A stretch of 64,000 nucleotides of DNA from DATJGR01 sp963735085 (GCA_963735085.1 CAVTJP010000005.1:2418001-2482000), one strand, 5' to 3'; counted from the first letter of the stretch, positions 53,301-62,037 are shown. Numbers and translations are program-made. The notes: generated by a model not told the origin, from the letters alone.

Positions 53301-53519
53301 GACCGCATTTTCGATCTTGCGCGTGACTTCGGTTTCGAGCTGCGATGCCGAGGCGCCCTGCAGCGTTGCAGTGATCGTTACGGCCGGGAAGTCCATGTCC
53401 GGCATGTCGGCGACGGGCAGATGCTTGAAACCATAGATGCCGGCCAAGGTCGCCAGAATGAAAATGACGATCGACGGAATTGGTTGACGAATCGACCAGG
53501 TAGCGAAATTGCCGCTCAT
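50352..53519 (-). CDS. RND multidrug efflux permease (HAE1 type)
   Basis: 1055 aa. Inner-membrane proton-driven pump. It starts FATWSIRQPIPSIVIF. TM4 holds the proton-relay pair Asp401-Asp402 in LIIGLLVDDAIVEVENI, and TM10 has MGITTKNSILLVEYA with the relay Lys. Periplasmic porter domains carry LPVADMPDMDFPAVTITA and the GxV motifs. It belongs to the MdtC/MexF-like short-signature branch; drug type unknown. A 4-bp overlap with the adaptor gene. No outer-membrane TolC gene is in the operon. Confidence 0.93.
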   Translation of the reverse strand: MSGNFATWSIRQPIPSIVIFILATLAGIYGFKHLPVADMPDMDFPAVTITATLQGASASQLETEVTRKIENAVATIGDIEHITSTITEGTSTTTVRFHLQKNLFEALNDVRAAVSNIRGDLPSDMDEPIVSKINTAGMPILTYSIASDRMDEEALSWFADDTVSRTLLSVPGVGSVSRIGGVNREVRIELDPAQLAAMNLSAAEVSRQLRQVQQQLSGGVAEIGDARQSLRTLATVKRADELGALDISFSDGRHMRLDQIAKISDTTADRTQLALLDGVPVVCIQIMRSRGTSALAVAEDVDKAIAALGAAHPGVKFNLVSDSVSQIRHEYDASMNMLWEGALLAIAVVWLFLRDWRATLISATALPLSIIPTFAAMYFLGFSLNVVTLLALSLIIGLLVDDAIVEVENIVRHLRGGKPPIRAAMDAATEIGLAVIATSMTLVAVFLPTAMMGGIPGLVFKQFGWTAVVAVLASLAVARLLTPMLAARFLTLHRGEPEKSRILDWYLRVAAWSLRHRLLVMVAATGFFLGSLALVLLLPTSFMTASDRSQTHLTIELPPGSTLAETRSTIDEVRAITHTIPEISQVFSSIGANTGGGMMSRGGGDRGPADIRKASLTLTLVPVDQRTRSQTAIENELRQKLRNVPGARFTIGYGGNGEKVQLVLSGDDSDTLQRAAHAVVRDLRGIPGLGNVTSSASLLRPEILIKPDFARAAELGVTAASIGETVHVATAGDYDKALPKLNLPDRQVDIRVQLPLTARSDLAAIKQMRVPGNHGLVPLSSVADVSIGSGPAQIDRFDRSRNVNIDAELGGLPLGAVTREIDRLPSILHLPAGVKKIDAGDGEQMKQMFGSFGLAMVSGVLCVYLVLVLLFKDFLQPITILAALPLSVGGAFLALLLAHQYLSMPAMIGLLMLMGITTKNSILLVEYAIVSMRDRGMELTEALLDACQKRARPIVMTTLAMIAGMSPVALGLDADTSFRAPMGIAVIGGLITSTLLSLVVVPVVFTYVYKVQVALKRIVAPKPLPPVQPLPTEPATEARPNWAEQSAVIRQRSAH

Positions 53520-54661
53520 GTCTGGTGTCCGGGGTCGGTGCCCGCGACGACGTGAACGACGTCGGCATCATTGAGGAATCCAGCACCTGCTGCGACCACC
53601 TGCGCGGACGCCGCCAGCCCCGAACTGATTTCGACACCATCGCCGAAACGTCGACCGACGGCGACCCGAGTCAGCGCGACCCGGTTGTTGGCGCCCAGCA
53701 CGAAGACATACTCATGACCGTCGCGCGTCACGATGGCATCCGACGGCAATGTCAGCGCGGCGCGCTGACCGAGCGTGATCTTGCCACTGCCGAACATGCC
53801 GGCGCGGGCGCCGCTATGGGCATCATCGCCACGGTCGAGTTCGACGTATGCAAGGCCGATTCGGGTGGTCTCGTCGAGCACCGGCGCAACCTGACGGACC
53901 TTGCCGTGAGCGGTGGTACCGTCACTGAGTTGCACGCTGGCGCGGTCGCCGATATGTACTTGCATCAACTGTGCGCCGGACAATTCTGCGCGCCATTCGA
54001 GTCGGTTCTGGCGCACCAGGCGAAACAGTTCGGCACCGGGCGTTGCAACCATGCCGAGCATCGCCTTGCGCGACGAAATGACGCCGTCGTCGGGCGCCAG
54101 CACGCGTGTGTATTGCAGCGCGAGCTTCTGACTGCGCAGGCGCGCCTCGGCAGATTCGAGCTGCGCATTCGCGGTACGGCCGCGGGTTAGATACTGCGTG
54201 GTGTCCTGTTGGCTCAACGCACCGGTCTTGCCGAGCCGTTCTGCGCGCTGTGCATTGGCTTGCGCTTCGGCGACATTGGCTTGTGCCTCAGCGACAGCGG
54301 CTTCCATTTGCTTGACCAGCGCTTGCGTCGTTGCGTCGTCGAAGCGCGCGAGCAGTTGCCCTTTTTTGACCTCGTCGCCCACGTCTACATCGACTTCTGC
54401 CAGCCGCAAGCCGCTGACCTCAGCCGCGACGATCGCCTCTTGCCATGCCGCGATGGTGCCTGATGCCTGAATCTCTTCAGGCCATTCCACCTGCTTCGGA
54501 TGCACCACACTGACCGTTAGCGCAGCCTGCCGGTCCCCACTCGACTGCGTGACCGCCGGCGGCGCATTGGTCGCCTTCGGGCGCGACGCAGCCACTACGA
54601 CACCCGCAACGACTATGAGGCCGCCGATCCACAACCAGCGCGACACTCTGCCGATTTTCAT
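53516..54661 (-). CDS. RND periplasmic adaptor (membrane-fusion protein)
   Basis: 381 aa from ATG at 54661. An N-terminal hydrophobic anchor (about residues 9-26) is followed by a β-barrel/lipoyl fold: IQASGTIAAWQEAIVAAEVS, VDVGDEVKKGQLLARFDD, a coiled-coil hairpin (AVAEAQANVAEAQANAQRAE), LAPDDGVISSRKAMLGMVA, and the C-terminal AALTLPSDAIVTRDGHEYVF. It bridges the RND permease to an outer-membrane duct. Overlaps both TetR and permease genes by ATGA. Confidence 0.93.
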   Translation of the reverse strand: MKIGRVSRWLWIGGLIVVAGVVVAASRPKATNAPPAVTQSSGDRQAALTVSVVHPKQVEWPEEIQASGTIAAWQEAIVAAEVSGLRLAEVDVDVGDEVKKGQLLARFDDATTQALVKQMEAAVAEAQANVAEAQANAQRAERLGKTGALSQQDTTQYLTRGRTANAQLESAEARLRSQKLALQYTRVLAPDDGVISSRKAMLGMVATPGAELFRLVRQNRLEWRAELSGAQLMQVHIGDRASVQLSDGTTAHGKVRQVAPVLDETTRIGLAYVELDRGDDAHSGARAGMFGSGKITLGQRAALTLPSDAIVTRDGHEYVFVLGANNRVALTRVAVGRRFGDGVEISSGLAASAQVVAAGAGFLNDADVVHVVAGTDPGHQT

Positions 54662-55374
54662 GACGATGCCTGCTGCAGATTCGCGGCGCTCTTCAAGCGT
54701 GTCTTCGCGGCCGTATGTGTGTCGGGAGCATCCCGGGCTGCAATCCCGCGACGCACGATTTCCGCTTCGATCAGTGCTGCGCCGTGGTCCGCCAGCCGCT
54801 CGATCGTTGCCTGCATCGCGGCATCATCGGCGAGCAGTTCCGGCGCGAGTGAATCCACCGCGGTTCGTTGCACGAACAGTACGAGCGCGAGACCGCCGAT
54901 GCTGAACGCAAGTTGGTGCAACGCGGTATCCGGCTCCGGGATGCCGATCGTGCGACACAGGAAATTCGTCAGATGTTGATGTAGCCGGCGCGGCGCATCG
55001 GATTGACTCTCGAGTACCCCGCTGGGCTGCAGCTCTTCGCGCAGGAACACCAGCCGCAGCTGTTGAACCTGATCCGGTGCAGCGATATAGGCCATGATGT
55101 GGCGATAGAACGCCAGCATTACCGTCCGCAATGCCACGTCGGCATCGTGCATTTCGCGAGGAAACTGGCCAAGCTGCTCCGGAATCCGGAACACCTCACG
55201 GTACAGCGATGCTTTGTCGCCGAAGTAGTAGTGGATCGCGGCAACATTCGCGCCGGCCAGGCGGCAGATCTCGCGGGTAGACGCACCTTCGTAGCCTTTG
55301 GATGCGAACACGGTCAGGGCGGCGCGCACCAGGCGCTGCGGGGCGTCGGATTGCGAAGAGTCTCGGGCGCTCAA
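54658..55374 (-). CDS. TetR-family regulator of the RND operon (CerR-like)
   Basis: About 238 aa from TTG at 55374; TTG 55407 is an alternative and no ATG fits. HTH: RLVRAALTVFASKGYEGAST, REICRLAGANVAAIHYYFGD, KASLYREVF. The C-terminal ligand domain contains LVFLREELQPSG and TIGIPEPDTALHQLAFSIGG, the CerR-like C-terminal pattern. First gene of the pump operon and its likely repressor through the repeats at 55412-55442. Inducer unknown. Confidence 0.85.
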   Translation of the reverse strand: MSARDSSQSDAPQRLVRAALTVFASKGYEGASTREICRLAGANVAAIHYYFGDKASLYREVFRIPEQLGQFPREMHDADVALRTVMLAFYRHIMAYIAAPDQVQQLRLVFLREELQPSGVLESQSDAPRRLHQHLTNFLCRTIGIPEPDTALHQLAFSIGGLALVLFVQRTAVDSLAPELLADDAAMQATIERLADHGAALIEAEIVRRGIAARDAPDTHTAAKTRLKSAANLQQASS

Positions 55375-55405
55375 GGCGATATCCCAGGGCGGTTTAGGGA
55401 GGCGC

Positions 55406-55442
55406 AAGATAAAGCAACCGCTTGAATGAAGCAAGCGCTTGA
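55406..55442 (-). promoter_or_regulatory. Promoter with double operator for the TetR-RND operon
   Basis: Minus strand: -35 TTGCTT (55429-55434), 17-bp spacer, -10 TATCTT (55406-55411). Two 14-bp direct repeats, AAGCAACCGCTTGA (55412-55425) and AAGCAAGCGCTTGA (55429-55442), differ by one base and sit 17 bp apart. Each contains a CAAGCGCTTG-type palindrome, the kind used by CerR/YbiH-like TetR repressors. They cover the -35 box and spacer. Confidence 0.65.
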
Positions 55443-55589
55443 TTTTAATTTCGTGATCTGTTCTGCAGACGCTACGGTCCGGCACAAAGACATCCACCTC
55501 TACCTACGTCGGCGTGTCCGGCGTTCGACTCAACGAAGAGCGGTGGCAAAGGGTCTTCGTCTCCCGAACGAAGCGCGTTGCTCGAGTCG

Positions 55590-55701
55590 TGGCGGGGGTG
55601 TGTCTGCCATGTGACGGACCGTCGGCGCCATGGATGGCGCTGACGAGCTCCAGGGACGGGACTTACCGCGTGTCCATCGCATGGCAGACACACCCCCGCC
55701 A
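55590..55701. repeat. 112-bp palindromic element with 22-bp perfect inverted ends
   Basis: 55590-55611 is the exact reverse complement of 55680-55701. Each arm starts TGGCGGGGGTGTGTCTG when read inward. The inner 68 bp contain a second small stem, GCGCCAT-GG-ATGGCGC. The flanks continue the symmetry with GTCG / CGAC and a 2-base bulge. There is no coding potential of its own. It looks like a REP/BIME-type or MITE-like element, or a large terminator downstream of nuoN. Confidence 0.7.
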
Positions 55702-55746
55702 CACGACCACGCCGACGCCGCGATGATGCTCAGTATGTGGTCGTGA

Positions 55747-57198
55747 TCAGGGGAAGACGAGGTAGCGGCTGAGGGTAAGCAAGGGTTGTGGGTAGACGCC
55801 GAGCCATACGGTGGCGATTGTCGCAAGCAGCAGCATCGCGCCACCGGCTTTGTATACCCAGGGTACCGAAACGGTCTCGCGCTCCGATCCGGGTTCGATA
55901 CTGGTCAACACTGCGTTGATGACGCGGAGGTAGTAATACAGCCCAATCGCGCTCGCAATCACGATGCCGCCGACGAGCCACCATTGCGCACCCTGCACCC
56001 CGACATCGATGACGGCGAGTTTGCCGACGAATCCGAGCGTCATCGGCACGCCGGCCAGCGAGAGCAACATCGTGATCAGAGCGCCGGCGAAGTATGGGCG
56101 ATGCCAGAACAGGCTGCGGTACGCATCGATGTCTTCGTGGTCACGTGGCCCCATTGGACTCGATACAAGCGACATGACGCCGAATATGCCTAGCGCCGTG
56201 AGCAGATAGGTGACCAGAAAGATGCCACCTGCCCGTACCGCATCGATGCCTGGCAGCACCAATATCACAGCAAGAAAGCCGAAGTTTGCGATCGACGAAT
56301 ACGCCATCAACCGTTTCAGATTGTTCTGGCGCAGCGCAAGTATGCTGCCGGCGAGCATCGATGCGAGTGCGAGCCCGGCGATCGCATTGACGACCAGCGG
56401 CGCTGCGGTGCTGATGCCGATGTGGAACAAACGCAGTGCAACAATGAACGCGCCGAGCTTGACGACGGTTGCCAGGTAAGCCGAAACCGGCATCGGCGCA
56501 GCCTCGTAGACGTCCGGCGTCCATTGATGGAACGGCACCAACGACAGTTTGAACGCGAGGCCGGCAAGCAGCATTGCGGTACCGAGCGTGACCAGCGGCG
56601 ATTCGAGCCCGGCTGCGGCGATCGCGCGAGCCAGCGAGCCGAAATCGAGTGCGCCGGTCTGCGCGTAGATCAGCGCGATGCCGAACAGCAGCGTTGCAGA
56701 GGCGGCCGCGGACAGTATCAGATACTTTGCGCCGCCTTCGATGGCGCGTGGTCGTTCGATCGAATACGCGATCGTGCCGACGATCGGCAGACTGAGCAAT
56801 TCGAGGCCAAGCAACAACGTGGCGGCGTGGTTGGCGCAGGCGAGCGTCAATGCGCCAAGCGTGCCGGTGCCAAGCAGTAGATACAGTTCCTCGCGATGCC
56901 CGCGATAACCACTGAAATACGCGGGACACAGTGTCAGCACGCCGAGCGTCGTGATCAGTATCAGCGCCATCGCGAACTCCGCAGTGGCATCGACGTTGAG
57001 CAATGGCGTAACGGCGATTGCGTGCACCTGCACCGCTGCCCAACCAGGCACGATGCTCAGCAGTGCGAGGGTCAGGCCGAAGATTGTGATGCCGCTGGTC
57101 AGCCGATGGCTGCGGTGAACCGCGATTGCGAACATCGCCGCGACGATCGTCGCGGTGGTGATCAGCAGTGGCAGCAGCGCCAAGGTGTGTTGCGTCAC
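55747..57198 (-). CDS. nuoN: NADH-quinone oxidoreductase subunit N
   Basis: 483 aa from GTG at 57198, which overlaps the nuoM stop (GTGA). Antiporter-like membrane subunit of complex I with about 14 helices. Signatures: LELLSLPIVGTIAYS, AGLAFKLSLVPFHQWTPDVY (conserved Lys and His in broken TM helices), LKRLMAYSSIANFGFLAV, SLAGVPMTLGFVGKLAVI. Proton-pumping subunit, last gene of the operon. Confidence 0.95.
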   Translation of the reverse strand: MTQHTLALLPLLITTATIVAAMFAIAVHRSHRLTSGITIFGLTLALLSIVPGWAAVQVHAIAVTPLLNVDATAEFAMALILITTLGVLTLCPAYFSGYRGHREELYLLLGTGTLGALTLACANHAATLLLGLELLSLPIVGTIAYSIERPRAIEGGAKYLILSAAASATLLFGIALIYAQTGALDFGSLARAIAAAGLESPLVTLGTAMLLAGLAFKLSLVPFHQWTPDVYEAAPMPVSAYLATVVKLGAFIVALRLFHIGISTAAPLVVNAIAGLALASMLAGSILALRQNNLKRLMAYSSIANFGFLAVILVLPGIDAVRAGGIFLVTYLLTALGIFGVMSLVSSPMGPRDHEDIDAYRSLFWHRPYFAGALITMLLSLAGVPMTLGFVGKLAVIDVGVQGAQWWLVGGIVIASAIGLYYYLRVINAVLTSIEPGSERETVSVPWVYKAGGAMLLLATIATVWLGVYPQPLLTLSRYLVFP

Positions 57199-58790
57199 TG
57201 CGTGGGCTCCCCGGTGGGCAACGCCTGCTCGCGTCCGAAGGCGTAGTGCTGAGCGTTGAACGACTGTTCGACGTCGCGGATCGGCGCGCGCGTGACGTCT
57301 ATCACGGGTTGTGGGTACAGCCCCAAGCCGATCAGCAGTATCACGAGCGTGAGCATCATGGACAGTTCGCGCCTCGACAGAGGCGCGAACGTCAGCGTGA
57401 TATCGGCGACGGCACCGCGAACCGGACCGTGCAGCGCACGCTGAACCATCATCAGCGCGTAGATCACCGCGAGAATCAGCCCGCTCGATGCGCAGATCGC
57501 AACCCACGGCGCAACGACGAATGTGCCTGAGAGGATCAGAAATTCGCCAACGAAATTGCCGAGGCCGGGCAACCCGAGTGCCGCAAGCGCGAAGAACAAC
57601 AGCAGTCGCGGCAGATTCGGCAGACGCGCCCATAGTCCGCCCATATCACGCAGATCACGCGTCTGCAGGCGATCACGGATCTGAGCGCATAAGATGAACA
57701 GCGCCCCGGCAGACAGGCCGTGCGCGACCATCTGCACCGCCACCCCGATCAGCGCCTGCTCGGTGCCGGCATAGATGCCGATTACCACGAAACCCATGTG
57801 ACTGATGCTGGTGTAGGCGACCAGCCGCTTGATGTCGTTCTGCGAAAACGCAATGACCGCGCCGTACACGACACCGGCGACGCCGAGCCACATCGCCAGC
57901 GGCGCGATCTCGATCGAGGCGTGCGGGAACAGCGGGATGCAGAATCTCAGCAGCCCGTATGCAGCCGTCTTGAGCAGGATGCCGGCCAGATCCACCGAGC
58001 CCCCAACGGGGGCGTTGGTGTGCGCGTCGGGCAGCCAACCGTGCAGCGGTATGATCGGCATCTTCACGGCGAACGAAACGAAGAAGCCCAGCATCAGGAG
58101 CCATTCCACCGGCGCGGCCATGGGTGTATTGAGCAGCGCCGGATAGTCGAACGTGATAATGCCGGTGGCGTCGTAATGAACGTACGCGAGCGCCAAGATC
58201 GCGACCAGCATCAGCAGGCCCGATGCTTGCGTATAGACGAAGAATTTCGTCGCCGCGTACATCTTCGTCTTGCCGCCGGCATCGTGGCCCCACAATGCGA
58301 TCAGGAAGTACATCGGCACCAGCATTGCTTCCCACAGGAAAAAGAAAAGCAACAGGTCGAGCGCAAGGAACACACCGATCACACCGGCCAGATTCGTCAA
58401 CAGATTCAGGTGGAAGAAACCGGCATCGCGATCGATGTCGCGCCAGGAGCTGAGCACCGCCATGACGCCCAGCAGATTTGTCAGCGTAATCAACAGCATC
58501 GACAGGCCGTCGAGGCCGAGATGGAAGCTTGCTCCGAACGAGCCGATCCACGAAGCTCGAAACTCGATCGTCCAGTGCGGTTCGGCGAACGCGCTCGAGA
58601 ATGCGACGCCGGCGAATGAGAAATTCTGTGTCGCCCACAACCACACCGACAGGCCGAGTGCCAGCAGCATGCTGACCAACGCGATCCAGCGCGGCGCACT
58701 GCGCGCGACGCGCTCACTGCCCCAGCTCGCGATGCCGCCGATCAGCGGAATCAGGATCAACCAGATGAGTACCATCGACGGGGCGGTCAT
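57195..58790 (-). CDS. nuoM: NADH-quinone oxidoreductase subunit M
   Basis: 531 aa from ATG at 58790, overlapping nuoL by ATGA. Antiporter-like subunit: FHLGLDGLSMLLITLTNLL, FFFLWEAMLVPMYFLIALWG (conserved Glu in WEAMLVP), FAVKMPIIPLHGWLPDAHTN, AAYGLLRFCIPLFP, SHMGFVVIGIYAG. It takes part in proton translocation in the inner membrane. Complete and normal length. Confidence 0.95.
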   Translation of the reverse strand: MTAPSMVLIWLILIPLIGGIASWGSERVARSAPRWIALVSMLLALGLSVWLWATQNFSFAGVAFSSAFAEPHWTIEFRASWIGSFGASFHLGLDGLSMLLITLTNLLGVMAVLSSWRDIDRDAGFFHLNLLTNLAGVIGVFLALDLLLFFFLWEAMLVPMYFLIALWGHDAGGKTKMYAATKFFVYTQASGLLMLVAILALAYVHYDATGIITFDYPALLNTPMAAPVEWLLMLGFFVSFAVKMPIIPLHGWLPDAHTNAPVGGSVDLAGILLKTAAYGLLRFCIPLFPHASIEIAPLAMWLGVAGVVYGAVIAFSQNDIKRLVAYTSISHMGFVVIGIYAGTEQALIGVAVQMVAHGLSAGALFILCAQIRDRLQTRDLRDMGGLWARLPNLPRLLLFFALAALGLPGLGNFVGEFLILSGTFVVAPWVAICASSGLILAVIYALMMVQRALHGPVRGAVADITLTFAPLSRRELSMMLTLVILLIGLGLYPQPVIDVTRAPIRDVEQSFNAQHYAFGREQALPTGEPTQ

Positions 58791-60643
58791 GTGAACGCGA
58801 CCACCGCGATCAGGATGCACAGCCCGCCACCGGCCACTGCCGCATACCAGCGCAGATTACCGTTCTGGGTAGCGGATGCGAGTATGCTCAGGCCGCTCAA
58901 GGCGCCCGGCACCACGCCAATCGCACGGTCGATCGGGTCGTTGCGGTTGGCTCTGGACAACCAGACGAAGGGGCGCACGAACAGGCGATCATAGAGCCAG
59001 TCGAAACCCCACGCCTGCCGCCACAGCGACGCGATCCAGGCCGTGGCCGGATGCTTGGCAAGCGCCGCCGGCCACTGGGGCATGCGCAGGAACAGCAGCC
59101 AGGCCGCAGCGATACCGATCAACGATATCAATGCGGGCATGTCGGCTGCCCAGTCAGAGCCCGTGTTTGTTGCAGGCATCGGCAAAACGCTTGCCAATTG
59201 CGGCTGCGCGAAACCGCCGATCAGCGCGAGCACGGCCAGCAAGGCGAGCGGCAGTGTATGACTCGCCCCGCGCGGAGGCTGCGGCGGCGATGCGTGATCC
59301 GGTGTGCGCCATCGCTCAGGGCCGAAGAATACGATGAAGATCAGTCTGAACGTATACAACGACGTCAAAAAGGCGCCGACCAAGCCGGCGATCCACAGGT
59401 CGTGATGCCCAGTTGCATAGGCAAGATGCAGGATCTGGTCCTTCGAGTAATAGCCCGATGTGAACGGAAACGCCGCCAGCGCCAAGGCACCGATCAGCAT
59501 GCACGCGAACGTGAACGGAAGCCGGCTGCGGAGCCCGCCCATCTTGAAGACGTCCTGCTCATGATGCATCGCTAGAATGACCGAGCCTGCGCAAAGGAAC
59601 AGCAATGCTTTGAAGAATGCGTGCGTCATCAGGTGAAAGATTGCCGAACCGTACGCGCCGACGCCTTCGGCCAGAAACATGTAGCCGATCTGGCTCATCG
59701 TCGAATACGCCAGGATCTTCTTGATATCGCTCTGCATCAGCGCTGCGCAACCCGCCAACAGCAGCGTGATGGCGCCAACGGCACCGACACATCCGAGCGC
59801 GAACGGCGATATGTCGTACAAAGGGTGCATCCGTGCGATCAGATACACGCCGGCGGTGACCATTGTCGCCGCGTGGATGAGCGCCGACACCGGCGTGGGA
59901 CCGGCCATCGCGTCCGGCAACCAGGTCTGCAACGGCAGCTGCGCGGATTTGCCGACGGCGCCGCCGAGCAGCAACAGGCAGACGAGTGTCGCAGCGGGAT
60001 TGCCGACGCTCCACGTCGCCATGGCACCATGCAGCACGGCGTCGATATTCAGCGTACCGAACTCGCGATACAGCACAAACAGCCCGATCACCAGCGCGGT
60101 GTCACCGATCCGTGTGACGATGAACGCCTTGCGCGCCGCGTCGCCGTTGGCCGGATCCTTGTACCAGAACCCGATCAGCAGGTAGCTGCACAGGCCGACG
60201 CCTTCCCAACCGAAATACAGGAACAGCAGATTGTCGGCGAGCACCAGGAACAGCATCGCCGCGACGAACAGATTCATATAGGAGAAGAAGCGCGCGAAAC
60301 CATCGTCTTCGCGCATGTACCACGCGGCGAAAAGATGGATCAGAAAGCCGACACCGGTAACGACGCCCAGCATCGTCAGCGACAATGCGTCGAGCTTCAG
60401 CGCGAACGTCGGTGCGAATGTGCCGATCTGCATCCAGATCCACAAGATTTGCGTGCTGCTGCCGCCACTCGGTGGATGCGTCAGGAAGTCGTAGCCGACG
60501 AGCGCCGCAACCACAGCGGACAGTCCAACGGTACCGACACCGACGATCGCCGAGACGTTTTCAGACAGGCGCTCGCGCGCGAGCGTCAGCCAGATGAAAC
60601 CGGCGAGCGGGAACGCGAAAGTCAACGGCAGTAGGTTCGTCAC
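58787..60643 (-). CDS. nuoL: NADH-quinone oxidoreductase subunit L
   Basis: 618 aa from GTG at 60643. The largest antiporter-like subunit, with FLYFGWEGVGLCSYLLIGFW, GKSAQLPLQTWLPDAMAGPT, VSALIHAATMVTAGVYLIAR, LAYSTMSQIGYMFLAEGVG, and the long C-terminal lateral helix region (about 530-618). It starts 7 bp after the nuoK stop. Complete. Confidence 0.95.
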   Translation of the reverse strand: MTNLLPLTFAFPLAGFIWLTLARERLSENVSAIVGVGTVGLSAVVAALVGYDFLTHPPSGGSSTQILWIWMQIGTFAPTFALKLDALSLTMLGVVTGVGFLIHLFAAWYMREDDGFARFFSYMNLFVAAMLFLVLADNLLFLYFGWEGVGLCSYLLIGFWYKDPANGDAARKAFIVTRIGDTALVIGLFVLYREFGTLNIDAVLHGAMATWSVGNPAATLVCLLLLGGAVGKSAQLPLQTWLPDAMAGPTPVSALIHAATMVTAGVYLIARMHPLYDISPFALGCVGAVGAITLLLAGCAALMQSDIKKILAYSTMSQIGYMFLAEGVGAYGSAIFHLMTHAFFKALLFLCAGSVILAMHHEQDVFKMGGLRSRLPFTFACMLIGALALAAFPFTSGYYSKDQILHLAYATGHHDLWIAGLVGAFLTSLYTFRLIFIVFFGPERWRTPDHASPPQPPRGASHTLPLALLAVLALIGGFAQPQLASVLPMPATNTGSDWAADMPALISLIGIAAAWLLFLRMPQWPAALAKHPATAWIASLWRQAWGFDWLYDRLFVRPFVWLSRANRNDPIDRAIGVVPGALSGLSILASATQNGNLRWYAAVAGGGLCILIAVVAFT

Positions 60644-60650
60644 GCGCGGG

Positions 60651-60962
60651 CTATCCCTGCATCGTCGAGGCTGCGTCGACGTCGAGTGTGCGGAAGCGGC
60701 GATAGAGTTGCATCATCAGCGCCAGCCCGACGCACGCTTCGGCCGCCTGCAGGGTCAACACCAGTATGAACATCACCTGCCCATCGGGTTCACCCCAGCG
60801 CGCGCCGCCGACGACGAACGCGAGCGCGGTGGCGTTCATCATGATTTCGATGGACATCAGCATGAACAGCACGTTGCGGCGCATGATCAGGCCGAACATG
60901 CCGAGCGCGAACAACGCTGCGGCGAGCAGGAGACCGTGTTCCATGGGAATTGGGCTCAGCAT
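60651..60962 (-). CDS. nuoK: NADH-quinone oxidoreductase subunit K
   Basis: 103 aa from ATG at 60962, two bases after the nuoJ stop. Three helices: LLLAAALFALGMFGLIMRRN, VLFMLMSIEIMMNATALAFV (Glu in helix 2), VMFILVLTLQAAEACVGLAL (second conserved Glu). Proton-path subunit of complex I. Confidence 0.95.
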   Translation of the reverse strand: MLSPIPMEHGLLLAAALFALGMFGLIMRRNVLFMLMSIEIMMNATALAFVVGGARWGEPDGQVMFILVLTLQAAEACVGLALMMQLYRRFRTLDVDAASTMQG

Positions 60963-60964
60963 GT

Positions 60965-61465
60965 TCAAGCGTCCTCGTGCCGGCCGAGGTGATATGCGGC
61001 GACGAGCCCGCCGAGCAGCAGCATGGACGCCAGTTCCACACCGAGCAGGTATGGGCCGTACAGTGCAATTCCGACGGCCTTCGGTGGAATGATCGAAAGT
61101 GGCGGCGCGGTCAGGCCCTCGGCTGGCCACAACAGCACCACGAGTTCGGCCAGCAGAATCGCCGCCAGGATCGCCGGCCCCACCCAAATGCCACCTTTCA
61201 GCCAGACGCGTTCCTGCTCGACGGTCCGTTGCCCGAGATTCAGCATCATCACGACGAAGACGAACAGCACCATGATGGCGCCGGCGTAGATGATCACCTC
61301 GAGTACGCCGGCGAACGGTGCGCCGAGTGTGAAGAACACCATCGCAACCGCGAGCAGCGATAGCACCAGGTACAGCAGCGCATGCACAGGATGCGTGTGG
61401 GTGATGACCATCGATGTGGCAATCAGTGCAACGGCGGAAGCGACGTAAAAGCCGATCTCGATCAT
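60965..61465 (-). CDS. nuoJ: NADH-quinone oxidoreductase subunit J
   Basis: 166 aa. Five hydrophobic helices: VASAVALIATSMVITHTHPV, HALLYLVLSLLAVAMVFFTL, GAPFAGVLEVIIYAGAIMVL, FVFVVMMLN, LGVELASMLLLGGLVAAYHL. The π-bulge helix Gly/Tyr pattern (VIIYAGAIMVLFVF) is conserved. Membrane subunit of complex I. Confidence 0.95.
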   Translation of the reverse strand: MIEIGFYVASAVALIATSMVITHTHPVHALLYLVLSLLAVAMVFFTLGAPFAGVLEVIIYAGAIMVLFVFVVMMLNLGQRTVEQERVWLKGGIWVGPAILAAILLAELVVLLWPAEGLTAPPLSIIPPKAVGIALYGPYLLGVELASMLLLGGLVAAYHLGRHEDA

Positions 61466-61472
61466 GGCAACC

Positions 61473-62033
61473 TCAAGGCAGCAGACTCTTCGTGTCGACA
61501 GGGGGCTCTTCGTTCAACGCTTCACCCTTCGCCTTGCCGTTGATCGACATGCCGGCGACACGATAGAAGTTGTAGTCGTGGTACTTACCGGTGCCGGAAA
61601 TCAGCAGGTGCTCCTTTTCATAGACGAGATTCTGGCGGTTGTATTCGCCCATCTCGAAATCCGGCGTCAGCTGAATTGCGTTGGTCGGGCACGCTTCCTC
61701 GCACAGTCCGCAGAATATGCAGCGTGAGAAGTTGATGCGGAAAAATTCGGGGTACCAGCGACCGTCCTCGGGGCGTTCGGCCTTCTGTAGCGAAATACAG
61801 CCGACGGGGCAGGCCACCGCGCAGAGGTTGCACGCGACGCAGCGCTCATCGCCGTCCGGATCGCGCGTCAATACGATGCGGCCACGATAGCGTGGCGGCA
61901 CTGGCGGCATCACCTCCGGATACGCGATCACGTCGCGCGGCCGAAAGGCGTGCATGAAAATCATGCCGATGGATCTGAGTTGGCTGCCAACGCCGCGCAA
62001 GGTCGACCACAGGAATGTTGCTGAACGATTCAT
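61473..62033 (-). CDS. nuoI: NADH-quinone oxidoreductase subunit I (two 4Fe-4S clusters)
   Basis: 186 aa. Two ferredoxin motifs: CVACNLCAVACPVGC (Cys65, 68, 71, 75) and CIFCGLCEEACPTNA (Cys105, 108, 111, 115) bind clusters N6a and N6b, which relay electrons to the quinone-site subunit. The C-terminal YNRQNLVYEKEHLL is typical. Cytoplasmic-side arm subunit, 4 bp from nuoH. Confidence 0.95.
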   Translation of the reverse strand: MNRSATFLWSTLRGVGSQLRSIGMIFMHAFRPRDVIAYPEVMPPVPPRYRGRIVLTRDPDGDERCVACNLCAVACPVGCISLQKAERPEDGRWYPEFFRINFSRCIFCGLCEEACPTNAIQLTPDFEMGEYNRQNLVYEKEHLLISGTGKYHDYNFYRVAGMSINGKAKGEALNEEPPVDTKSLLP

Positions 62034-62037
62034 TCGA

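Larger units (their letters stand above)
55375..55746. other. Intergenic region between tetR and nuoN
   Basis: 372 bp. The first 70 bp hold the tetR promoter and repeats; 55590-55701 is a palindromic element. The 55443-55589 stretch has plus-strand open frames but no family resemblance or ribosome site. Nothing else supportable. Confidence 0.5.

Noticed and set aside
55514..55726. Short plus-strand frame across the palindromic element
   Set aside because: It spans both repeat arms and has no ribosome site or family resemblance.
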